Origin: Bactrocera neohumeralis
Lineage: Eukaryota > Arthropoda > Insecta > Diptera > Tephritidae
DNA length: 64,000 nucleotides
Direction: 5' to 3'
Assembly: GCF_024586455.1 (NCBI RefSeq)
Contig: NC_065922.1
Location: 620,001 to 684,000, forward strand
The notes below the pieces were generated by a model. The model was not told where the DNA came from, searched no databases, and saw only the letters and a program-made list of their open reading frames with translations. A program made the position numbers and the translations under genes. Of the stretch, positions 51,091-61,650 are shown piece after piece (position 1 is the stretch's first letter; each line of letters starts with the position of its first letter).

Positions 51091-53593
51091 ATTTGAGCAT
51101 TGAAGTTGCCGAGACATTACATTGACATTTTTTCACTCAATAAATCAGGCGCCACTTGCGGCTGCTTCTAGTTTTCCAATTTTCAATTGGTATTCATCAA
51201 CCGTATTGAGATAAACTGGAATTATTTTAGTCCCGGATTTCTGTGAATTTGTAGTTATATACATACATATGTACGTTCATTCAGACTTCGATGAATTTTA
51301 ACTGGAGACAACCGCACAACGTGGGCGGATAATAAAATAACATATTACTTTTAAGTACAATATTAACATAAATTCAGGGAATTCAAGTATACGGCTTCAT
51401 TTTCAAAATAGTTCACGAATCTCAAACCAAAGCACGGATATGGAAGAGAGTACGGATGTTATCCAAATAAGAACTTACTTGCGTCTCCGTTTTAACTGCC
51501 GTTATTCTTTAAATTCTATTATATTGGAACTAACCGTTATGTGGGACATGGTCCGATTTTTGTGCTCTTCCACACTGTAGAGTGAGAATGAAATGGAAGT
51601 TTGAGAGACTCATGTGACGTCTTTGCTAAATTTGACTTATTTAGATTAATTGTTTTCTGGGTGATAGCACTTTGGCACTACCTCACAGCACCAATAGTGC
51701 TATGACTTTCGTGATGTATTTATGTGCTAACCATCTGCTCAGAACCTCTCTTTTCCACGTACATCTTCTACTAGCCTAATAGCGGCTTCCATCCAGTATT
51801 TACACCTTTTGGAAAGTAACAGATTGTTCCTCATCTGCAATGCTAGAACTCAGCAATACCAAGACGCAGAGAGACGAAATTCGACCAAACTTCTACTCGT
51901 ATCGTTTAACCACGCAATTTTCGGCCTTAGATTCTGTTTTAAGGCTAAGGCACACTTGAGGGATACTGAATATGTGTTATAACTCGAAATTATGGTAATT
52001 TAATTGCGTGTAGATAGCAGTAGGAGGATGACTGGCCAGCTCTTCGCCACGCACTTAGTACTCTTGAAGTTGAAGAGGAAAAACTGGACTCTAACACAAA
52101 GCTTCAGCGCGAAACAATATATTTTCGTGATCTTCACGCACTTAAGGAATACGAATGATGTGGGTTGTTGTTTTTGCTGCAGTTGTTTTAATTATGCGCT
52201 GCACACTTGCGCTGTAATAATCACAACAAAGACTGCAGCACTCGAACGCTTTCCATTGTATCAACCTCAAATGCCACTCGGTGGCGAGGAGCCGCTAACT
52301 GCCAACGCGTCGCACTCGAGTGTAGCATTCGCCATTGAGAGTCGGTTTAACAGGCTTTTGTTCGCTTCTTCTCTAATTGTACGCATACTGACATACGTAT
52401 ACACGAATGTGCTCGTGTGTGTGTGGCTCGGCGGCATTTGGTACACACAGATAATTACAGAGTATCAACAACGGCGGCAACAACAACCCGATGTTTGACG
52501 CATTATTGCTTTCTTAACAATTTCCCATACAATTTAGCGGCCGCTTGTTGTTGTGCTCTAGCAGTAAGCGTTCCGTTGACAGCTTTTGATCAGCGCCAAC
52601 AACAACAAATACAACTGTGTCGTATTTCTATAACACGGATTCTATACCCTGTCCTATTACAACACCAACAAAAGCAACTTAAAATGTCAGTATCTTATCG
52701 AGAACAACAACAACAATGACGGTATTTCGAACAATAGACTTGGGTACAATCTTTGAGATCTTTGAGTTGAATGAAAACACGTCCACAGCGATCGCATAGT
52801 GAGCCACCACAGGGTGACGTGCGCAAAGTGGCATGCACACACATTCGCTCGTGCATATGTGTATAGAAGCTGCGAAGGGAGATCAAATCTTAATCCATTG
52901 TTCGTTCGCTCGGTCGATAGGTTCGCCCATCGGAAAGTGCTTCCCAAACCGAGCTCTGCTCTGCCGACGCGTACAATGTATGCGGTGATTTTGTGTCCCA
53001 AAACAGCGTGTGTGAAGCAGCGTGCATAATCGAAATGCCTGCCAGGGGTACAGTAGCACAAGGGCCCGGGTTTTATTTCCTTACCTAGCTTATACTTTTG
53101 TGTCGTTTTTAATATTTTTGGCGGAATGTTCGGTGCACCAATAACGGACTGCCGACAGTACGTGCCGTATGCGGCCTGTGGCATGATAACATCAACTCAT
53201 GAACGTGTCCACTAATCCCTACATGTGGTCACATGCACACTTTGCGGCCTTTGCTTGCGAAGCGCTGAACATTCAACGATTGCAAAAGTGCCACAAAGGA
53301 GATATGCGATCCAAAACTCTGCTTCACGTATTCATTCGAGATGAAATTCTTTCAAATGCCGAACGAGAGTGCAAACTATTCCGATTGCAAACTTTCCCTC
53401 TGAATTTGTTGGCGGGAAAATAACTTTCTTTAAGGACGATAGAAGTGTTTCAAGGGGTTTCATTCTAAGACAGTGATTGGCTAGAAACTACCAAATTTAT
53501 TTATTACCTTTGGGTCAAGTTGTTAAAGTTGTGTGGTATACAAATTCGGAGGAACTCTTGATATAATGACGATTTTTTGGCATTGTTCACTCA

Positions 53594-53600
53594 GGTAATT
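53594..53600 (+). promoter_or_regulatory. Weak candidate second recursive splice site
   Basis: A T-rich stretch (GATTTTTTGGCATTG and onward) leads to TTCACTCAG|GTAATT. AG abuts GT, but the pyrimidine tract is broken by purines and GTAATT is a weaker donor. It lies 20.7 kb after the strong site at 32859, a plausible spacing. Confidence 0.2.
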
Positions 53601-56600
53601 ATCCTTGAGGAGGTGCCACTTGATGCTCTTGAGTCTTTCGATTAATGTAAAAATTGCATTATGCGTTTGTATGGCTGTGTGCACGTGTATATGTATGTAA
53701 GGGTTTTGTTATTGAACGGAAAGTAAATCCGCTTAGTGCGGCAGCTGCAGACAGCAGATCTTTATTTGAAATCTTACTTAGAGTAAATAGCGGACACATA
53801 TTGCGCTCTCTTGCACTGGGTGCCAGTTGTTCACTTCAGGCGATGCCAACTGACAGTACAAAAACAATATCTATTTCAAGTGAAAGGAGTGCAAAACCAA
53901 AATGGTAACCCGACACTTCCAGGAAGCAAAAAATATGCACGCATGAATTCGGTAACAGACAACATATGCCGCGCTGTCATGCTGCAAAATCTCACGAAAG
54001 GGTTTTTAATAAAACGCCGATACGAGCAGCAATACGCCAGCCATTCAAGTAGATATATAGATCTGTACATAAGCTGACAGTCGGCCGTACATAGGTGCAA
54101 ACACATTTACAAACAAATGCTTGCCGCCTTCAGCGGCTAAAAGGGAATACAAGTGAGCACTTCTCAGCCGAAGACATGTGACTCATGAATCTTTAATTTT
54201 CAGTGTACATACATATGTGGTTTAGCTGGCCGAATTTTAATGAGTCAGGGACTAAAAATGCAAAGCCGTTTTTCATAAAGCGCAAGAGGCCTTCGGTCAA
54301 CATTGCCTAGCCAATAAATATGTATGTATGAATAAGCAGTCAGTGCCGGCGAGCAATGTTGATGTATCTATGGAGCATTCGTCAATGAAAATGAAGCGAA
54401 ATATTCGAAAAATATAGCAATTACTTTCCAACAACTACAAATGTTGGCTTATTTACTTTTTATTGTTGTTGTCTAACTGACACAAATACACATAATTTAC
54501 CCTATAGACAAATGTAGACCCGTAAGGCAAAATGAATGTGACACTCTAAACTTAACAACAACAAGGAATCATGGTCTGAGAAAGCGGTTCTCAACTTGTA
54601 AATTCGACAGTCCTGAGAATTCTGGGCACAGTCTAGTTTTACTAAAAGAATCCCAAACTCGAATAAGCATTCCCGACAATTGCGGCTGAGAGCTTTGCCA
54701 GCGTGTTTGGAACTCATATCCTTGTGGTTATTTTGATTATTTATTGTGTGTATCTTGCTGATTTTTGGTGCTAAGAGTTATTACTAGTTTTGAGCTTTGC
54801 CGGCTGACCTTCATTATTTGATGGTTAGGAATGCATTTACACACACTCTCCACAGACGATTCTGAAATGAACTAGTTTCGAACCATGTGGGAAGTAGTTC
54901 CCGTTCCTCACGCCCTTGTTGCTGTTTCTATTGGTGGCCATGGCGTCGGTGGTGGGTTTTCTCATCTGATGGAACTAACTACGCATAATAACCCCATAGT
55001 ACTTTGCAATCTAATTTGTGTCACGATTGCAATATATCATTTCGACGTGCACACACGCCCACTTATTATACGCCTTCTGCGGATCTACACCCCTTGGCCG
55101 GCATTCGGAAAATGCAGTAAAAATATTAAAAATATTGAGTACACGAAAATATGAACTCAGCGATAGCAAATCTTCTACGCGTCGCACAACACCCTTAAGC
55201 GCGTAGATTTTGGCTGTGTTGTGCCTAAACACCCATCGATTTCGCCACTCTCCCCTTATTCTTTTGCTAAGCCTGCTTGGTATCGCCGTACCAGTTTGTT
55301 ATTCTTCGTGCTGTCACCATTGTTGTCGATGATTATGCTGGAATAAATGAATTTGAAATATTTTTAGTTACTGCAAAGCAAACACGCCGCTCTCTTCTTG
55401 CCTTCAGTTCTTGTTGTCAAATACCACTCGCTGTGTTCGGAATTGAATTTTTATCACAATAAATAAATAAATATGGAAGTCGGCGAGGTTGTCAGGCCAT
55501 TATTAGCTTAGACGATTTTAATTGAGTTTAACTGTAAAGAAGGGTGCGGCTGGCTGGCTCTAATTCAATGCTGCTGGTGAGTGCGTTTGTTTATGGGAGT
55601 TCAACGATACATCAATAATAAAATTTAATTTAGAGAAGTGTATGTGGATTGCATAAATACATACATACATATGTAAGTGAACGTAATCAAACAGGGACAT
55701 GAAAAGATTTCCAACAATCTTTTACTAATAAGCATAATGACGAAGAGGAAGAGAACAGTAGCCTCCACGAAGCTTGGTACGTACTAGAAGGAGGCAAAAT
55801 TTCAGTTGTAAATATATTTGAGGTCTAAAGTGTTGATGAAAGTCTTGCTGAACTCACAAATCATCTCACCGCCACAACTTACCGAGGTTTCTGGAAGATA
55901 CCTTGCATATATTTGGTCATAGGAAGGTATTTGGGAACAATTCTATAAAGTTTCTTTTGCAATGTTTACATAGGCTTAGAACACTGATTTGGTGGGCAAA
56001 GCCAATATTCCATTGTTGTTGTCTATTTTAAGTGTTAAATTTTCCCTCGGATCGATAAATACTCACCGTTGACGGCACATTTCGTCATCTTCAAATATTT
56101 AATGTTTCCATTATCAACAACTTTCTGCTCAAATAATGAACTCCCCCTCCCTTCTGCTTCCTGATAAGATTATATTTATGTACATACATATGTACATATA
56201 CAAATCACGTGTTTTCGCTTTGATCATTTGCCCCACTGCTTCACTTCGTTTTGCATTCACACTGTGCTTTTTGCTTTGTTGCCTATTTTCTTATTACACA
56301 TTTTTGTTGTTGCGCATATTTCGAAGCGCTTTTATTGGTTTTGAGTCCCTGCGGGTGTTATTAGTCGCCCGGCGGTTTCTATGAAAACACACAACTGCCG
56401 GCGGAATTCACCACCAACTTGGCAAAAGAAAACATGGTTTTTCGCCCTCATTGCTTGCTTCGGAAAAATTAATTCCCCAACTTTCAGGGAGCGGGGGCAC
56501 GAGTGGGATGAATGGAAAGTTGTGCGGGGTGACCAGTCAAGCACAATTTTTGTGTTGCGCGAGTATGTAGCGTCTAACTGCTGATGCCTTACCAGAAGGC

Positions 56601-58801
56601 CAGAGAAGGGTACCACCGCTAGCAGGGTAATGTACGGATCGCAAAAAGGGCCTGTAAAAAGTTGCAATATTTTAAGTTTTTGCTGGCTACAACTTGTATT
56701 AAATATTTACACACATACATATGCATATTATACGATTTTGTATTCAAGCACCCAATAGACACAACCGCAGGAAATGCTTTGAAGAACAACTGGCGCGGCT
56801 GGAGTTTTGGCTTTTACCAAACGACGGAAGCGCGATGTTGTTGTTGTGTGGGCGCCTATTTTCGCTGACACATTGCCTGCCTTTATTATAGTAGCAACGA
56901 TCCGATTTGTTAAAGGAAGTTATGGATATACGTCAGCGCACTGAAGGCCACAAAGAAGTCGGCTGACAAGCGAACTCTCGCCTGTGCTTCTTGTGACCTT
57001 CTCATCCCTGTTTTGTGTGCATTTATCTGCTGCAGGCAATACACGCCGCCTTTATGCTCTACATGGTGCACATATTTTGGATATTTCGCATATGCAAGGG
57101 CGTTCGGCCCACGCTCCGTCGCCTGTTGGCATTAGAACCAATTTAAAGCGGCGTCTGCGAGGGTGCATTCGGGACTTCTTTTCTGAAATAAATAAAGCTA
57201 AGCAGCGCCGTGAACGCATCGGTCTTGTAGACGCTGAAGACAGCGACTTTGTAACTTTTCCACTTTGTTGCATAGTCGCGGCCATTTTCGCGGGTTTGTT
57301 AGCCAAAGTTCACTGCGCTTGCAACATTTTTACGCAGGTTATATAAAAGTGTAATCAGACGAGAGCGCCCAACTCACGGTAGATTCGCGTGCATAATTTT
57401 CAAACTCGGGTCTCTTCCGTCGAGGGTGCATTTATTTAATATTAAATTTAATATGTGTGCGTTTATGAGTTGTTGAGCCAGTAAACAAATTTACGAGCAC
57501 AGATTTTTCCACTTTGCGCTTTTAGGATGTTGTGCTCATATGTGCACCGGTATGTGCTCTCGCTGAGTGCGAAGGAGCGGAAAGTGCTTGCGCGCACTGC
57601 CACTCATACGTGTATGCATGAATGTGTATGTACATAGATGTGCTTGAGCAGTGCTTTTAATATCTTTTATCGCAGTGTGTCCGTTAGTTTGGCAATGCTT
57701 TCAACTCCAGCCACAACCCCGCTCACGTCTGCCCTTGTGAATATGCAAAGCAGCGCGTCTGAATGTCTGCCGTTTATCTATCCCAGTGGCTGCTGGCTGT
57801 GTGAGACTGCCGCGTCTGTGTTTGCATTTCATAATTCGTTTATCTCAATAATGTTTGCATAAACGACGAAAGGTTTCGTGTTGGTTGCTGTGAACGTCCT
57901 GATGGTGCGGTGTCCACTGCTGGTCGGTCTGCTGACTGGGCTGAACTGCCTTTGACGGCCGCTGCTTCAAAGATGCGGCTCGCCTGCACGCCCTCTATTT
58001 TGTTCTCTGGCCTGGACAATGGCGGGCTGGACCTTGCGCTATTATCAAATTTATTTTCGAGTTTTATGCTTTTTGCTGCTGCCTACACTGACTGCTCTCT
58101 CCATAGACTCACTTTATGACATTCCAGCTGTTTTTTGCTATGTTTCAGTTGGCCGCCCCTTATGTTCTTATATGGTGTGTAACTTCCGTGCATATATAGA
58201 ATGCACATACATAGATAATGAACACTGATATTTTCTTGGTGTGTCAATGTGACATTTTTTATCTTTAACTTATCTTAGGTCTAGCTTGAAAACTTGAACA
58301 TATTAGTAATGGAAATGCTAACGAGAAGGTTAGAAGAGGTGGAAGGGCGTTGGTTGAGTGAATGCTCGAGCTGCATTTGGGGTAATGAGTGCAACCACGA
58401 AATACAGGTTTCGAATGCTCGAATAGTCATTGAAACGGAGAAATCAATAAATATCGTCGGTTGGCCACAACAAAGGCTCTCACCCTCACACACTTATGCG
58501 GCTGGAACCACAAACACTCAGGCATGACAACGCGTTTACGTTTTGTCACGCACAATCCCACAAGCAAAATACGCGCAAATAATTGATTATCCTTCCGCAT
58601 GCCGCGTGCTACCCTCTGCACCACATGCAACCATCATATCATAACTGGTTCGGTAGCTAGCAAGTTTTCTTACTTCTTGGCAGGATGTATTGAACATTGG
58701 CTCTTGGTGTAATGTCCCGCTATCTGCTGATAGCCGCTCAGGCGCCAGAGGCGATTCGGAGCGCACAAGCTCTTCTTCTTCTTAATTGGCGTTGAAACCG
58801 C

Positions 58802-59479
58802 TTAAGCGATTATAGCCGAGTTAACAACAGCGCGCCAGTCGTTTCTTCTTTTCGCTGCGTGGCGCCAATTGGATATTCCAAGCGAAGCCAGGTCCTTCTC
58901 CACTTGGTCCTTCCTGGAGGTCTTCCTCTTCCTCTGCTTCCCCCGGCGGGTACTGCGTAGAATACTTTCAGAGCTGAGTGTTTTCGTCCATCCCGACAAC
59001 ATGACCAGCCAGCGTAGCCGCTGTCTTTTAATTCGCTGAACTATGTCGATGTCGTCGTATATCTCGTACAGCTCATCCTTCCATCGAATGCGGCATTCGC
59101 AACGTCGACTCATCCGTTGTTGACATCGTCCAAGACTCTGCACCATACAGCAGGACGGGAATTATGAGTGACTTATAGAGTTTGGTTTTTGTTTGTCGAG
59201 AGAGGACTTTGCTTCTCAATTGCCTACTCAGTCCAAAGTAGCACCTGTTGGCAAGAGTTATCCTGTTTACGCTGGTTCCAAGATAGACGAAATTATCTAC
59301 GACTTCAAAGTTATGACTGTCAACAGTGACGTGAGTGCCAAGTCGCGAATGCGACGACTGTTTGTTTGATGACAGGAGATATTTCGTCTTTCCCTCGTTC
59401 ACTACCAGACCCATTTTCTGTGCTTCCTTGTCCAGCCTGGAGAAAGCAGAACTAACGGCGCGGGTGTTGAGGCCGATGA
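58802..59479 (-). pseudogene. RTE ORF fragment: C-terminal region
   Basis: Covers the part after the YADD box: MGLVVNEGKTKYLLSS, FEVVDNFVYLGTSVN, YKSLIIPVLLYGAESW and the basic tail with RRWLVMLS-type and NWRHAAKRRNDWR motifs found at RTE C-termini. A deletion of about 70 bp at about 59100 joins RCECRIRWKDE to sequence normally further on. It is homologous over its length to copy 1 at about 3574-4258, but that copy has different deletions. Confidence 0.85.
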
Positions 59480-60681
59480 TATCAATATCATCGGCATACG
59501 CCAGTAGCTGTACACTTTATAGAAGATGGTACCTTCTCTATTTAGTTCTTCGAACTATTTTCTCCAAAAGCAGGTTGAAAAAGTCGCACGATAGGGAATC
59601 GCCTTGTCTGAAACCTCGTTTGGTACCGAACGGCTCGGAGAGGTCCTTCCCGATCCTGACGGAGCTTTTGGTGCTTTTGGTGTTTGGTCAGTTCTTTTCG
59701 TGCTGTCGAAAGCAGCTTTGAAATCGACGAAGAGGTGGTGTGTGTCGATTCTCCTTTCACGGGTCTTTTCCAAGATTTGGCGCATGGTGAATATCTGGTC
59801 GGTTGTTGATTTGCCAGGTCTAAAGCCACACTGATAAGGTCAATCAGTTTGTTGACGATGGGCTTTAATCTTTCACACAATACGCTCGATAGCACCTTAT
59901 ATGCGATGTTGAGGAGGCTAATCCCACGGTAGTTGGCGCAGATTGTGGGGTCTCCTTTTTTATGGATTGGGCATAGCACACTTAAATTCCAATCGTTGGG
60001 CATGCTTTCGTCCGACCATATTTTACAAAGAAGCTGATGCATGCACCTTATCAGTTCTTCGCCGCCGTGTTTGAATAGCTCGGCCGGCAATCCGTCGGCC
60101 CCTGCCCCTTTGTTGTTCTTCAGGCGGGCAATTGCTTTTCGAATATGCTCCATCGTCATCGATTGGGGAATCGGGTTCGCCTTCTCCTGCAGGCTGGAGA
60201 AGTGTTCCCTCCATAATTTAAGTATGCTTTGGGGGTTCTACAGGAATACGCTCCGGTCTTGAAACCTTCCGTAAGCCGCCGCATTTTTTCGTAGAATTTT
60301 CGAGCATTACCCCTGTCGGCCAGCTTATCAAGCTCTTCGTACTGACACTTCAATCGGTATCTATCCCATCCCGCACGTGTAGTGGTTGAGGTAGGCAGCC
60401 TGTTTTCTCTCCGCTGCGACACGGCCCTCGTCGTACCAGCTGTTCTTTTGCACTTTCCGAAAAATGGTTTCGGTTGCAGCTGCACGTAAGGAGTTTGAAA
60501 TTCCGTCCCACAGTTCCCTTATACCGAGTTGTTGACGAGTGCTCTCAGAGAGCAGGAGTGCAAGCCGAGTAGAAAATCGTTCGGCTGTCTGTTGTGATTG
60601 CAGCTTCTCGACGTCGAACCTTCCTTTAGCTGCAACAAGATAGTGGTCCGAGTCGATGTTAGGACCTCGGAGCGCACGCAC
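59480..60681 (-). pseudogene. RTE ORF fragment: reverse transcriptase domain
   Basis: Read in several frames. The frame from 60159 holds KNNKGAGADGLPAELFKHGG, PIHKKGDP and NYRGISLLNIAYKVLSSVL. A one-base loss at about 59837 shifts to the frame that carries QILEKTRERRIDTHHLFVDF and KAAFDSTKR (motif A). Directly after STKR a segment of about 70-100 bp expected between motif A and the DLSEPFGTK-type region is missing and replaced by a short GGTGCTTTT-type duplication (about 59665-59695). A further base loss near 59521 precedes YADDIDI. The enzyme that would copy the element's RNA is therefore destroyed. Confidence 0.85.
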
Positions 60682-60683
60682 AT

Positions 60684-61436
60684 CTAAAACACTGGAGACG
60701 GAAGTATCACAACATGATCGATCTGGTTGGTAGTTTTTCGATCCGGAGACAGCCAGGTAGCTTGATGAATCTTCTTATGCTGGAATTTAGTACTACAGAT
60801 AACCATATTTCGGGCCCCGGCGAAGTCAATCAGCCTCAACCCATTAGGGGATGTTTCGTCGTGGAGGCCGAATTTACCGACCGTAGTGCCAAAGACACCT
60901 TCTTTGCCCACCCTGGCGTTAAAGTCTCTGCTCTCATAAGCGCGCTCCAAGCGCTCATAGAAGGCATCTTTGGTCACATCGTCCTTCTCTTCCGTCGGGG
61001 CGTGGGCGCAAATCAGCGATATGTTGAAGAACCTCGCTTTGATGCGGATTGTGGCTAGACGTTCATTCACCGCAGTGAATGATAGTACTCGGCGACGGAG
61101 TCTCTCTCCCACCACGAATCCTCCACCAAACTTGCGCCCCTATATATGGCCACTGTAGTAAATGTCACAAGGACCTACTCGTCTCTGTCCTTGTCCCGTC
61201 CATCGGATTTCTTGGACGGCGGTGATGTCAGCCTTTATTTTTACGAGGACATCAACCAGCTGGGCAGCGGCACCTTCCCAATTAAGGGACCGGACATTCC
61301 AGGTGCATGCCCTCAATTCGTAGTCCTTATTTCGTTTGCCATGGTCGTCATCAAAAGGGGGGTCTCTCATCCGAGGCTGGTTATAGCTCTTCACTGGGGG
61401 TGTTTTTTTACGTGGCGGGTCCCAAACCCAGCGCAC
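60684..61436 (-). pseudogene. RTE ORF fragment: APE-type endonuclease domain
   Basis: The endonuclease starts with ACTWNVRSLN and reaches VQEIRWTGQG (catalytic Glu). An in-frame stop lies at about 61139-61141, after IYYSGHI. The same frame then continues with VVGERLRRRVLSF and ICAHAPTEEKDD. At about 60930 the frame reads YESRDFNARVGKEG. Relatives have about 13 more residues there, including the Gly-Asp that precedes FNAR, so a small in-frame deletion has damaged the active site. The end TNQIDHVVI is near the usual SDH motif, and NIDSDHYLVAAKG continues in the next frame from 60681. Confidence 0.85.
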
Positions 61437-61650
61437 AACCCTTGTAGGGAATGTTTCGCCTTCTCACTTTATCTCGCCTTCGAACGGATGTTCTTAGGCT
61501 ACCCAGAGGATACTTGGTCAAAGACCGGAAGTAGTGAGCTGCTTGAGCCATGTGTAAAAGAATCGTTTCTGGCCATTCCCAAGTGAATGGCGGTCAGAGA
61601 ACTTTCCTCACTTGCGTGAACTTCTACACATGACTCCATCCTCCTATTCA

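Larger units (their letters stand above)
46530..58770. other. Intronic sequence, no convincing gene
   Basis: Contains CA/TG microsatellites (48416-48437, 48591-48608), several TACATACATATGTA-type palindromic runs (51250-51272, 55656-55676, 56178-56198) and a strong isolated donor-like site, TAG|GTAAGT, at 49580. A second but weaker recursive-splice-like site is at 53594|53595. Open frames at 47060-47365 (+), 52004-52498 (+) and 52687-53184 (-) lack motifs. No transposon is recognised. Confidence 0.5.
58771..61650 (-). mobile_element. RTE-clade LINE (copy 2), nearly full length but broken
   Basis: Minus-strand order: 5' region (about 61650-61440), endonuclease (61436 to about 60690), linker, reverse transcriptase (60159 to about 59480), C-terminal region (to 58802), then a short 3' end finishing in (AAG)n (seen as (CTT)n at 58771-58785). 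The single ORF carries CTWNVRSLNWEG (endonuclease), NNKGAGADGLPAEL, NYRGISLLN, DFKAAFDS and a YADD box (about 59486-59500). RTE elements typically have one ORF, a very short 3' UTR and a simple-repeat tail, all seen here. Insect genome annotations often mislabel such ORFs 'craniofacial development protein 2-like'. At least seven frame changes, one in-frame stop and several small deletions make it inactive. I recognise the family as common in tephritid flies. Confidence 0.9.

Noticed and set aside
52004..52498. 164-codon + frame
   Set aside because: The start is not an ATG, no domain is present, the composition is mixed with (CAA)-derived Gln at the end, and its length is near chance.
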